Positions 13,991-26,654 of a DNA stretch of 64,000 nucleotides are shown here, piece after piece. The stretch's first letter is position 1; each line of letters opens with the position of its first letter. Source of the DNA: Diphasiastrum complanatum (lineage: Eukaryota; Streptophyta; Lycopodiopsida; Lycopodiales; Lycopodiaceae); NCBI GenBank assembly GCA_029204225.1, contig CM055099.1:62976642-63040641 (forward strand). The letters are read 5' to 3'. The translations under genes were made by a program, and so were the position numbers. Under the pieces are notes generated by a model that had not been told where the DNA came from, did not search any database, and saw only the letters and a list, made by a program, of their open reading frames with translations.

Positions 13991-14439
13991 CTAGATCAAT
14001 GGAAAGATCTACATCAGATCCAACTATTGTCAAAATCTCAAGTCAATCAATGCAAGGAATAAAAAATTATCAAGGAAAAACTACCGCAAAAGGCCTAAAA
14101 TTCATTTCCGGCCGATCAGATCGATCAGATCCTTGAGATCCAGACTGCATCCTACTATATAAGCAAGATCCAATCACTTTGGAACCCACCATCGGATGAA
14201 TCTGAGATCGGGACGATCAATAGCACGAAGGATAGCAAATCCGGCACCACACCTTCCCAGATTAGCATCTGTGCAACAAGAGGTAGAACTGGAACCAACA
14301 CCAATGGATCCAATGGGCCAACCTGTACCTGTCACTCCCTTGCAAGCAGTCCGGAGAGCACCACGGATGGAAATAATAAAATACGATGGACACAAATATT
14401 AGAGTGTTTGGATGCAAAGCTTCGAATCATATCTCTGTT

Positions 14440-15997
14440 GACCAACAGAAAAATCTGACCTAAGGATCGAACAGTCAAAATCTGACCATAGGGTTGACCA
14501 GTCAAAATCTGATTCAAGGGTCAAACAATAGCAGATGAATCCTTATTGGCTATTCTCCAGATCATAAGACATATAAGCTGTACAACCTGGACACTCAGAA
14601 AGCATTCACAAGCAGAAATGTCAGTTTTCTAGAAGACCAATTTTTTGACCACAAAGAGAAAGTTGCAGCAAATTCCGACCCAAGTATCGAATAGCAGAAT
14701 TCTGATTCAAGGGTCAAATAGTCAAAAATCGATACTGACTCAAAAAAGGAGTCAGAATCTCAACGGACCAAATCACATTAGAGGATCGAGTTTCAAAGAT
14801 TAAATTGATCTAGACAACCTCCATATCTATTTAATGATGATCCAGCCTACTACTTCATGCAAGAAATCAACTTAGCAAACTCGAATTTTCATTTCAAGTA
14901 TGTATCGGATTTCTTCATCAACTACACACTGTATGTAGATGATACTCTAGTATCCAGTATCAATATAAAATTGATGAAGGATCTTAAATGCAATTTAGCA
15001 CTGGAGTTCAAAAGGCCTGATAAAGTTTCAGCCAACTGCTATAACGAATTACAAAAATCGACCTAGCATAGTAAATTTGATGGCAGTAGATTACTTCATA
15101 TCGACTCTGGCAAAAGAGCACTAGCTCAGATTCAACGACAAGTTAAATCTGAAGACCAAAGATTTATAGGATCCACATTAAGGGGGAGTGTTGGAATTCG
15201 ATGCTCAGCCTCAAATCCATTTATTAATGAGCATCATGAAAACTTTACAAAAAACCAAAAAATAGGAGGCTCGAGTTTTTCATAAGCTCGAAAAATCCAA
15301 TATCGGACTTTTTTGACCCAATGTCAAGCCTAATAAATAGAGATTTTCAGACCCTGGATCTGATCGAATCGAGACAAAATTATCCGGGCATCTTCGACCC
15401 TAGATCAGGTTGAATTGGGTCTGATTTTTTGACCCTAACTATTTTTTGACCCAGTATAAAATCGATCATTTGTATATTTTTTGATACTTTGTAAAGCTCG
15501 ATAATGTCAGTCTAAAATCCGCGTGACCCAACGACTTTGCGTTGACAGTCCACCTACATTGTACATACAATTATAATTATGAGGCAGTTGTAATAACTGT
15601 AGAAGAAGTAGTTGTAGATATTTTGAGTATATCAAGATAAATATTTTCATCAAAAAACTTTCTCAAGGATTCTGATAATCTTCTGATATCTAAAACATAT
15701 GATAATTGTTTCTATCAATTCATTCAAATAGTTCTGCTGCATGTGTTATCACACACAACGATTAGAGTTCTCACTTTGTAGCCAGCGTTATCACGCTCAG
15801 CCAGCTGAAGTTTTCAATCCATGCGATTGTACTCCTTGTGGATATCAATCAGATCACATTTTGTCTACACTCAATTGTTGTTCCATTGCGCATTCTTCAT
15901 TCCTTCATTTTGAATGTTCTTTTGCTAATTGTGGCGCTTCCGATCCCTGCACCAAGCTCGCTCAGTCTTTTGCTGCCAATACCACCGATTTTCGACA
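14440..15997 (+). mobile_element. copia element B, 3' half (fossil)
   Basis: Plus-strand copia debris: an integrase-tail block (IGYSPDHKTYKLYNLD), a NYTLYVDDTLV reverse transcriptase motif near 14930, a polypurine tract at 15179-15188 and a 3' LTR (15189-15997). A three-fold ~29-bp repeat of the form AATCTGA(C/T)...GTCAA lies at 14450-14530. The front half of the same kind of element is on the minus strand at 20915-23654. Broken in several places. Confidence 0.8.
15189..15997 (+). repeat. LTR of copia family B, plus orientation
   Basis: 809 bp beginning TGTTGGAATTCGATGCTCAG and ending TTCGACA. It is an inverted match to 22842-23654; a 130-base sample differs at roughly one base in ten. Confidence 0.85.
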
Positions 15998-17024
15998 ATA
16001 CATGGCATCTTTCAATGACAAATTTTGCATTGGGCCACACATGTTTGTATGTCCAATGTCTAATAGGTCTTTAGCTACATGTTGGTGACTTGATCTAAAC
16101 GGTTTCCTTGCCTGCTTTTTGAAAATGCAGTCTTGGTAGACATGAAATTCAACCTTCCTATATGGATAGTCGAGATCGAGTAATATATACTGTTTGGACA
16201 TATACAACACAAATGCATGATGCCAGAGTCTATAATGCCAAAGTAATCTTTTATTGATGTGAACAAAAGTATTCAGAGCCTGATTGATAGTAGAATAGCA
16301 ATGACTTAGTTTATACTAGTATCCATGTCTCTTCTGAGTGCTAGGATCTTAGTTGTCCGATCAATAACTCGACATTGATTAGATTCAAATTCTATTCTAT
16401 GTCCTAAATTTGTACTTCTGCTAACAAATAGCAGATTTGTAGATAAATTCGGTACATGTAGAACATTCAACAATAGTTTGAATCGATCATTCAAGAAGTT
16501 TAATCTTATAGTGCCTTCACCTTCGATGGCATGTGTGCTATTATCGCCAAGCTGAACGTACTTTTTGGTACTGTAAGGTGTATATGACTAGAAGCAACTG
16601 ATAAGGTTAGTCATATACTGAGTGGCTATGGAGAACTAAGAGCTATCGTATGATGCTTTTTCATGATCCACTAAATCTAAGTGAGTCATGATGATCATCA
16701 CCCAGTTTTCATATGTGCATGGCAGACTTGATAGTAGTGTCATCACCATGTGGTGATCCTCTATGAATGATCTGAAAGCGGCCATTTGTTGCATGAGGTT
16801 CTTGAATTGGTTAATGTTCTTGAACTGGTTAATGCCTTACTTTGGGAATCCATGTGGAATTTAGTCTATATAATAGTGACTATCAATGACTTAATAAAAT
16901 GAAATCTAATGCTATTATCAAAACCAAAAAAAACAATTATTTAATAGGTCAATAGAATCAAGCTATGTGAGAAGCTTCTAATATCAAGCGGTTGAGATCA
17001 ACTGTAGAAATCAGATAATCGTCA

Positions 17025-17036
17025 GCTCTAATACCA
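17025..17036 (-). other. copia primer-binding site (initiator Met tRNA)
   Basis: Minus strand TGGTATTAGAGC, 11 of 12 to the standard TGGTATCAGAGC, directly beside the LTR. Confidence 0.85.
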
Positions 17037-18045
17037 TGTTGAAATTTTTTTGAATGAAATCCCTCGGTGCATGTACTACGCCTATTAATTCAAATAAGAG
17101 TGTCGAGTTCAAAGACTTAGCTAATTTGACTTGATTCTGACTTCAAATCATCATGACCAATAGAAGTGATTACAAATACAAACAAAAGTCAAATTAGTTA
17201 CAAAAATGGAGGTCAGACAGTTCAGACAAATCTATCAAGAGTAGTTAGATAGAATGATAAAGAAAGCATAATATGCACAATGACATTATCCTGAACACAA
17301 TAAGACAATGAATCGATTCAGAAAGTAAAGAATACAAGTCAAGTGATGTGGAGAGCACAAGACAATTACATTAATAATCGTGTGCTTGAAACTAACTCTT
17401 CATTTTGTAATAGCTACAACGACTTGAAGATCGATCGATAGCCTATTCTAACTCTCTGTCTGAATCCAATTGATGTGTAAACATCTACTATGTATGCTGA
17501 TTAATTACAATGATTGTCTACTTTCGAAGGCTCGTTTACTTGATGCAATGATTCAGCTTATTCTAAATTGATGATTATAGACATATATACAAATGCATAA
17601 AGAAGTTGAGCTTTCATTGTCTGGTTCGGATCTTGGGATGGTCATGGCTATCATTATTTGGAAAAGTGGTGATAGTGGATGTTTTCATTGTCAAAACAAT
17701 TGTACAGTAGTGCAGTAGGTAGCTAGTATAGGTGATCAGCTTTGATTCGAGTGCTATGAGTTCAACAAGACAGTCGATAGTTTGTTGATTTGAGTTAGAG
17801 TCGATTAGGTTGGATTTGGCAAGGGTTCAAATGTTTGATTTGATGATTGTTTGAATTGACCATTCAAACACCTATTGATAGTTCAACTCTTTCGATATCT
17901 TGACTGTCTTCGATAGTTTGACTATCATGAAGATACATGTCTTTGAATCTTGTGTAGATTGTGAGACAATACGAGAAAAAATGCAGCAACATTAATGAAT
18001 CTAGATTAACAATGGGATTTAGAGAGAGAAGGAATAAATCCACCA
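17037..18045 (-). repeat. 5' LTR of copia H
   Basis: About 1.0 kb. The inner edge is fixed by the primer site. The outer edge, ending AAATCCACCA on the plus strand, is set by likeness to other LTR ends here that read AAATCCAACA. It resembles the LTR at 59039-61560 at both ends (TCGGTGCAT...CTACG, and AATGAATC/GG-ATCTAGA). Confidence 0.7.
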
Positions 18046-18049
18046 CTAA

Positions 18050-18753
18050 TAGGGATATTTGCACATTTTCTTCTGCTCTTCCTGAGACTTTGGACACATG
18101 TCCTTCGATAGTTTGAATCTTGGATGCATAGGTGAATTCATGGCTTTGTAGTCTTCCATGCCATACTTGTGAAGTCAATTGATTAGAAATCTTTGCTAGC
18201 TTAATGCTTTGGTCTCATGTAGCAGCTAATTTGAATTGCTAATGATTAGAAAATCATTGACATAAAGTGTTATTATGACATAGCTTGAGCCTTTGTACTA
18301 TAGATACACATTAGAATTTGCAGAACTGGAAGTAAATCAATGCTGCAACAACAATAAATTTATTCTTTCAAAACATGCTCTTGGAGCTTGCTTTAATTTG
18401 TAGATGGCCCTTTTGCAATTTGCATATTTTATGCTCTTGACCTTGAAGGATGTAACCTTCTGGTTGATAGATATAAATGTCTTCTAGTTAACAATCAACA
18501 AGAATTGATCAATACAATCACCACAGTACAACATCAAGTACTTTGAGACAATAAAAACATGATTGCTCATCTCCAATTGTGTATTCACACTAATTAATTG
18601 TCCATTACAAAGAAAACAACTTAAGTACTTAACATAGGGGTCATAATAGAATCGGCCCGATAACTCTAGAACTAAGCAAAAGGTGTTACTGTCGAACTTA
18701 GAAAGTAACCGTAAAAGAACCACACGTTCATTATTGCTATTTTAACTCTCTCA
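18050..18753 (-). mobile_element. copia reverse transcriptase fragment, minus strand
   Basis: The minus strand shows EDIYIYQPEGY with CKLQKG (about 18380-18490) and TLYVNDFLIISN (about 18230-18290), the middle of copia reverse transcriptase. The segment 18487-18753 is the inverted partner of 6691-6945. Broken, with no LTR pair assigned. Confidence 0.8.
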
Positions 18754-19397
18754 CTCACCGTGCATTGAGCTGAAACAAGAAAGAATCAATAATATTCTTG
18801 CAATAACAATAATGAATGGCACAATAAATTATGTACATCAAATAATTGGATGGACACTACATTTGTACACAACTACAATATCATTGTTTGAATCACTAAC
18901 ATAGAAATTCCAACTACTATAAATCACTAACATAGAAATGTCAGCTATTGTTACCTGCTATAGAAAGAAACATGAATCCGTAGTAGTGTGCCACATTGTA
19001 AAATGCTGCAAAACAATCAGTGATGGAAGGCGGAAACATCACAATAGTAATACTACATTTAATCACTCACATAGAAATGTCAATTGCTATTGCCTGCTGC
19101 AAGAAGAACATGAACTCAGAGTAGGTCCGCCTTGGCTGCAAAAGAAGTCTGATCTATCAATATATAGAGGAGACTGTTGTTGGATTAGCTTACAAGATTT
19201 GCTTAGTGACAATAACGGATTGATTTGTTGGAGATTAAGTCTGGTCATGACAAACGTACTGTTGAGTCGCCTATTTGATTACATCAACTTTTGAGAGTTG
19301 GCACTGACATTGACTTTTGAGAAAGTCGGATAGTCGACATCGGAGGTCGAGAAACTTTGATGTCAGACTCAAAAGTTGGACGAGGCTAAGAAGTTGA

Positions 19398-19557
19398 AGA
19401 CTTCGGATAAGTCGCAAACTTCAGACAAGTCGAGTGTTGCTCTCAAGTCTTCAATAAGTTGACTTCAGTTCCGTCATAGACTTCGGATAAGTCACAGACT
19501 TCGGACAAGTCGAGTGCTACTCTCAATTCTTCAATAAGTCGACTTCGGCTAAGTCGA
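19398..19557. repeat. 80-bp tandem duplication inside an LTR
   Basis: Units 19398-19477 and 19478-19557 both start AGACTTCGGATAAGTC and share ACAAGTCGAGTG and TCTTCAATAAGT. Confidence 0.9.
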
Positions 19558-20235
19558 TGTCGGGCTCAAAACTAGAGATGTATTTGCCAACAGTTCTGTA
19601 GGAAGGTAATGAATAGATCCACATTACTAGTTGAATTTAAGGAAAATCTCAACACTCCCCCTAAATGTGGATATGTACTACAGAAAGATAGAAAATAATT
19701 GTGTTGACAAATTGCATGCGGAAAAATATAGTTTGCTTCCATCACTCCCCCTCATGATTGATTCAGGAGTGTAGAGCTTCAACATTAAACAATATCAACA
19801 AAGAATCCTTGCTACTCCACGGGTTTTGTAACCTGTTGCTGAAAGCAGAATAAGTTATCTTGGTTTAATAATCTTTCTGTGACGGTAGAAAAATCTAGCA
19901 TCTTGATAAACATGAGGAATGAAACCTCTTTCCTTTTTTATCTTTATGGGAATGAAACCCCTATTGAGGAATGTAACTTCTTTGCTCATACGACTTTGAC
20001 ATAATCATCTTGATAACTTGTTGTTGCTTGCAAAAATCTTGGATAGCAATAAAATTGATATTGACAGTTTAAAAACAATGTCTCAAAACATAAAATCTTT
20101 TCACACATACTTTGAACTCATTTCAAGTGGATTATTAGATCTTGAAAGATCTGAAATGGTGACCAAAAACTACAAATATAACTAATGCCAAATCTATTTC
20201 AGTAGATTCAAGATAGCATGTCAGGTTCATAACCT

Positions 20236-20247
20236 GCTCTGATACCA
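20236..20247 (-). other. Perfect copia primer-binding site
   Basis: Minus strand TGGTATCAGAGC, complementary to the 3' end of plant initiator Met tRNA, directly beside the LTR edge at 20248. Confidence 0.92.
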
Positions 20248-20914
20248 TGTCAAAAAATCGGAGCGAGCGCAGCGGAAAGAAGAGCGAAAATGAATCAACA
20301 ATGAATGAACTGTGTGAGTCATTGTGTTGTGGGAGCATTTCATTATCAGTGAATTGGTCATGTACAATATGCATTTAAGATTGTCATTGTCCGTGCATGA
20401 ATTGTTATAGCAATGACTAGAACTACTTGTGATTAGTGGACACAATCACTTAGAAAGATAGCTACTTAACAGTCACAAATGGAATGGATTAAGCAAGTGA
20501 TTGAGGTTTCATAGATCACCATGCACTGAGCTGAAACAAGAAAGAATCAATAACATTCTTGCAATAACAGTAATGAATGACACAATAAATTATGTACATC
20601 AAATAATTGGATGGACAATACATTTGTACACAGTTGCAATATCGTTGTGTGAATCACTGACATAGAAATGCCAACTACTATAAATCACTAACATAGAAAT
20701 GTCAGCTATTGTTACCTACTATAAAAAGAAACATGAATCTGTAGCAGTGTGCCACATTGTAGAATACTGCAAAACAATCAGTGATGGATGGCGGAAACAT
20801 CACAGCAGTAATACTACATTAATTACCGACATAGAAATGTCAGCTGCCATTGCCTGCTGCAAAAAGAACGTGAACTCAGAGCAAGTCCGCCTTGGCTTCA
20901 AAAAAAGTTTGATC

Positions 20915-23654
20915 TTGTCCACACCTGATAAGGTGTCTTGTCATTCAAGGCTGTTGTAATGGATCGATTTTGTAGATAGGCTACTATAGTAACAGCTTCT
21001 GCCCAAAATTTCTTTGGAAGAGACACATGGGCCAACATTCTCTTGGCACTTGCAATGAGTGCCTGATTCTTCCTTTGAGCTACACCATTAGACTGAGGTG
21101 AGTAGCTGGTTGTATGTTGTGGTTGTATTCCGTTTTGCAATAGACTTTGAACTCGATGGAGATAAATACTCCTCATCCATCAGAGCGTAGAGCCTTAATT
21201 CTTCTCTGGGTCAATTTTTCTGCTGATGTCTTGAACTGCATGAAGAACCATGAAAGTCTCTAATTTGTTTTTCAAGAAATAAGTTGCAGTCCTCTGAGAG
21301 AAGTCATTGATAAAAGTCAAGATATAGATAGCTTCCCTTGTGGAAATAGTATGCATAGGGCCACAAATGTCCATGTGTACAAGATCTAGCAAATTTCTAG
21401 AAGTATGGACTATATCGGAAAATCGTAGGACTTCTAGTATGGACTTGTACTAAATTCTATTTGGACATTTGTTGAATACCATTACAATTGTGATGGCCTA
21501 ATCTGAAATGCAAAGACATATCAACTGATTCAGAAGTGGAAGGTACAGAGCTTGACAATTAGAAGAATTGTAGTGGCTGATTTTATAAAGATTGCCACTT
21601 CTTTTACCAAACGCTAGAACTTTTCGGGATTTGTCAAAGATGGTGTAGCCTTGTGTGTCAAATTCGACCATCCGACCCAAATTTGTAATTCTGCTAACTG
21701 AGAGCAGATTTTTGGTCAAATTTGGAATGTGGAGAACATTGGTCAGTAACTTGATTACACCCCTCTGAAATTAGACCCTGACTATTCTTTCACCCTCAAT
21801 AGTATGTTTTGAGTTGTCACCAAGTTGTACAATTTGAGAGTGGGTGTATGATTGATAGTCTTTGAACTAGTCCTTGTGGTGAGTCATATGTTGAGTTGCT
21901 CACGAGTCTAGATACGAGGAATCGATATCCTGATTTTGTCTGACCTTGGTCAAAAAGGCTGTTTCATCTTCATTTTGTTGCTGGATCCAAAAACTAGCGG
22001 AAGCAGGATTTGCTTGTTGTTGGAACTGCTTCTTTTTCTCATTGTTGAATTTTAAAGTTATGCAGTCCCTGATAAGATGGCCTCTCTGACAATATTTGCA
22101 GAATAGATTCTGTGTAGGCTGGGATGATGAAGAATCAACATTCGACCCTGAGCCATGACTATGTAGATATGTTTGATCTAACCTTTTGATTTTTGAAATA
22201 TATAAAAGTTGAGTATCTGACCCTAAGCTTGAGGAGGTTGCAGATTTTCTGACTTCCTCTTGTAGGAGCAATAAAAAACTCTTGAATGGGTGAGATGCTC
22301 CTGGATCAAAATTGCCAAGGCCCAATTTTCATAGGCTTCAGGTAGACTCGATAATAGAGTCATAACATCATCAAAATCTTCAATCACTGAGCCAGTTGTA
22401 GCCATTTGCTCCAGAAGGGTTTTGAAAGTGATGAGATGGCTCGAGACACTTTCTGCTTTAGACATCTTTATGTTGAAGAATTTCCTCCTCAAATGTAATT
22501 TGGATCCCTGATACCACGCAAAATTGCTAGGATGTCCCATGCATTCTTGGCAGACTGAGCAACACTTATGTGAATGATTTGAGTGTCTTTGATGTTGAGA
22601 GTGATGTAGGCAAATGCCTTGCCATCTTTTAGTCTCATCAATGATGTCCCACAGTTCTTTGGCTAATAGTATGGCCTTCATTTTGAACTTCAAGACATGG
22701 CAGTTCCTTCTATCGACTCTCTTGATGACAGAAGAACTAGTAGGTAGATCCATTCTAGTTGAGTGAGATCATTGGTAGATACAACAATTTTTAAATACTA
22801 TTGGTTGCGCGCTTGCTAGAGCAACGACTTGGTAGATACCATGTCGGAAATCGGTGGTATTGGCAGTGGAAGATTGAGCAAGCTTGGTGCGGGTATCGAA
22901 AGTGCCACAGTTAGCAGCTAAACATTCAAAACGAAGAAATAATAATAATGTGCAATGGAACAACAATTGAGTGAAGACAAAATGTACTTTGATTAATATC
23001 CACAAGGAGTACAATCACATGAAGTGAAAACTTCAGCTGGCTAAGCGTGATAATGTTGGCTACAGAGTGAGAACTATGATCGTTGTGTGTGATAACACAT
23101 GCAACAGAACTATCTGAATGAATTGATAGAAACAATTATCAGATGTTTTAGATATTACAAGATTATCAGATTCCTTGAAGAAGTCTTATAATGAAGTTAC
23201 TTATTTTGATATACTCAAAATATCTACAACTACTTCTTCTATAGTTATTACAACCGCCTCATAATTATAACTATATGTACAATGTAGGCAAACTATCAAC
23301 GCGAAGTGATTGGGTCGGATTTTAGACCAACAATATCGAATTTTACAAAGTATCAAAAAATATACAAAGGATTGATTTTATACTGGATTGAGAATATAGT
23401 CAAGGTTGGATTTGCCAGGGTCAAAAAAACAGACCCGATTTGACCCGATCCAGGGTCGAAGATGTCCAGATAATTCCGCTTCAATCCGATCCAGGGTCAA
23501 AAAATCTCTGTTTGTTAGGCTTCACATTGGGTTGGAAAAATCTGATACTAGATTTTTTGATCTTCTGAAAAACTTGTGCCTTATGTTTTCTAGTTTTTTT
23601 GTTTTCAGGATGCTCATTAATAAATGGATTTAAGGCTGAGCATCAATTTCAACA
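20915..23654 (-). mobile_element. copia element B, 5' half (fossil)
   Basis: Minus strand, right to left: 5' LTR (22842-23654), a primer-site-like TGGTATC, gag (22223-22753, KFKMKAILLAKELWDII) with a CCHC knuckle CKYCQRGHLIRDC near 22090, GAG-pre-integrase (21498-21719) and integrase with LVHMDICGPM and SPQSNGVAQRKNQAL (20915-21392). It stops at 20915 against the non-coding LTR element. The 3' half is at 14440-15997. Broken in several places. Confidence 0.85.
22842..23654 (-). repeat. 5' LTR of copia family B, minus orientation
   Basis: 813 bp. On the minus strand it starts TGTTGAAATT, then GATGCTCAGCC, and ends CCGACA before TGGTATC. Inverted partner of 15189-15997. Confidence 0.85.
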
Positions 23655-24840
23655 TGTACTTCATAATTTTTATTGATAAATATTCTAGACGAACACTTAT
23701 GTATTTTATCAAGCATAAATCAGAGGCATCCAACCTCTTCAGGACATTCAAAGAGCGTGTAGATAACGAGACTAGTAAGCGAATTAAAGCCCTGAGATCC
23801 GACAATGATGGAGAGTATATCTCAACCAAATTTAAGAAGTATTACCTAAGCTGAGGCAATAGTTCATCAACTCCTTATTCGCCTTAGTCGAATGGGCTTG
23901 CCAAGAGGAAGAATCATACCTTGGTCGAATCAACCAAGTGAATGATTGCTCATGCATCACTACTGAAATGCTTATATATTGAGCTTGTTTCTACTTCAGC
24001 TCACATCTAGAATAGGTGTTCGAGTAAAGTCTTCTCAGGTAGAACTTCTCACGAAGTTTGGATAGGACCAAAGAACCTCAGAGTATTCGGTTTATCACCT
24101 ATGCACAAATTTCGAAAGAGACAAAGAAGTAATTGGACTTCAAAAGTCTCAAATCCATCTACATTAGTTATGCATCTTCTAATAACACCTACAAGCTATA
24201 TGGTCTTGATACCTCGAAGACATTCTTCTACATGGATGTTGTCTTTATCGAGGATCATTTCATCGACCTGAAAGACAAGAGCAACATTCCCAACAAACCA
24301 TCGAATGCTCATGTCATCGACACGACTATTTGACAATAATCCGAATAAGATGTTGCTTCTTAGGAGTGACAAAACCAACTATAGGATAATCAACCTCCGC
24401 CACCTCCAAAAAGATCAACCAGAGTGCGTACACAGCCTACGAGGTACATTGATAAGTCTATCTACTATCTAGTTCATGAATCGACTATTGTCGAAGATGC
24501 ACTCAGCTAATCAGACTCAGATATCTCAAGAAAAGTGAGATAGAGAGTATGTTTCTTTGATCAAGAACCATATATATTCAATTGTCGAACTGCTTGCCAG
24601 CAACAATCTTGTCAATTGCAAATGAGTCTTTAAGATCAAGTACAAAGCTGATGGTAGTATCGATCGAAGGAAGGCTCAGCTAGAAGCGCGGGGATTTTCA
24701 TAGATTTCAAACATCAACTACAACAAGACTTTTACTCCTATAATCAAGAGCTCCTCGATTCAAACACTCCTATCATATGCTATTACAACGAACCTCAAGG
24801 TACATCAGCTCGATGTACAAACAACTTATCTGACAAGAAT
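23655..24840 (+). mobile_element. copia element H, 3' part (fossil)
   Basis: Plus-strand copia integrase (IIFIDKYSRRTLMYF, KALRSDNDGEY, a RKNHTLVES block), integrase tail (YASSNNTYKLYGLD) and the start of reverse transcriptase near 24600-24835. It begins exactly at the outer edge of LTR B. No 3' LTR is identified. Broken. Confidence 0.82.
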
Positions 24841-25302
24841 TGTAATTTTTACATTCTCTTATTATTGAGTATAGAATAAAGATCTAGTGAGTTATGATTG
24901 ACAAATCATAGTCTAGATTATAGTTTTTAGTTGATTGTTAGGAGAGGGTAACGTGTGAGATCAAAAGATCAGATGCTATCTGCATATGTCTTTTGATGGC
25001 AATCTTCTTGGAGAGGTATCTTTGATGGAGATTGCTTGTAATAATTGCAAGTATTCGACTACCGGTTATAGCTTATTTATGCTTATGTTTTTAACCTAGA
25101 TCACCCATTGCAATTGAAACTCGATCGATTAAGTTTAAGCCACATCACGACTTTCTTGAGACCATTCTTTGTCTTTGCTGTAGTTGTAGAAAATGTGTGC
25201 AATGTCAATCAATAGAAGACCGAGCTCCAACAAAGATTTTGATATGCCAACTATGTTGCACAAAATATTTGGTAGACACCATTGGACAAAGTTTTGAATT
25301 TA
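24841..25302. other. Unassigned AT-rich stretch
   Basis: No coding region, LTR edge or repeat recognised. Confidence 0.4.
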
Positions 25303-25840
25303 TTATGCTTTGAAGCTCCTAAAATACTTGCTAGGGACGTTTGGCCAATGACCATAATGTACAAAAGATGGAGCCACTTCATACACATTTCTATCGATGG
25401 TATCAATTGTTTTTTTCCCTTCATTTGTGCGCTTATTCATTAGGTTGACTATGTACTTGCGAAATATATTCAATGACAAGATGTGCATAGCATCATACAC
25501 CAAGTCTGTTGAGAGATCAAAACTGTACAAGGCATTTAATTTTCAAAGAATGGATTCTCTGGACAACCCAACATTTTAGTATTTCTTCTTTTTCATTCCG
25601 ATTGCAAGTCTTATTATGCATCGACAATGCATCAATTATCTCACTAGTTGATCATTTGGGAGGAGGATATCTTGCATGGTATCGATTCCACCATAAACAT
25701 AGTGACCAATCGAACCATTGTAAGTTTGATCCAAAGTAGCTTCAACGTTGTCCATCGGACAAAAAAATTGACCACCATTTTTGAAGAGTCCGATTTTACA
25801 TCATGCTGGATGGTCCATAGTCACCATCATTAGCATAACA
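25303..25840 (-). pseudogene. CACTA-like (Transposase_21 type) transposase fragment
   Basis: A minus-strand frame of 75 codons contains LSTDLVYDAMHILSLNIFRKYIV. Immediately upstream (about 25530-25570) the same reading gives GLSRESILWKLNALYSFD. Family members have a GxxGPSxL block followed by a [DE]xMHxxxLG block, so this looks like that core. It is about 100 residues out of a usual several hundred, with no terminal inverted repeats seen, so it is an old fragment. The call rests on motif likeness only; a search against Transposase_21 would settle it. Confidence 0.5.

Positions 25841-26654
<814 letters not shown>

Larger units (their letters stand above)
12113..14440 (+). mobile_element. Ty3/gypsy 5' part: LTR, primer site, leader, gag start (fossil)
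   Basis: An LTR (12113-12933, starting TGTTGG and ending CTACA) is followed at 12935-12952 by TGGCACCGTTGCCGGGGA, one base off the standard tRNA-Asp primer site. A leader of about 1.25 kb leads to a gag start at 14196 (MNLRSGRSIARR, then RRAPRMEIIKYDG, comparable with APPLDLPKYNG in the gypsy piece at 9.3 kb). The rest of gag and all of pol are absent, so this is a partial copy. It lies on the opposite strand from the 7.2-11.3 kb gypsy piece. Confidence 0.82.
15998..18045 (-). mobile_element. copia element H, 5' half (fossil)
   Basis: Minus strand, right to left: LTR (17037-18045), primer site (17025-17036), gag remnants near 16700 (TLLSSLP block), GAG-pre-integrase (LLFVSRSTNLGH, 16306-16494) and the start of integrase (CGPMQNLSLKDA, 15998-16210). 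The integrase stops where LTR B begins, so element B lies inside this one. Its other half is at 23655-24840 on the plus strand. Broken. Confidence 0.82.
18755..20914 (-). mobile_element. Non-coding LTR element (TRIM/LARD type), partial LTRs
   Basis: Two direct copies of a ~390-bp segment (18755-19155 and 20516-20914) belong to two LTRs. The left LTR runs to 19654, where it meets a polypurine tract (minus strand TTTAGGGGGAG, then TGTTGAGATT). The right LTR starts at 20248 beside a perfect 12/12 initiator-Met primer site. The 593 bp between primer site and polypurine tract have no coding sequence, as in TRIM or LARD elements that move with proteins from other copies. Each LTR is partial at its outer side. 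Confidence 0.72.
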
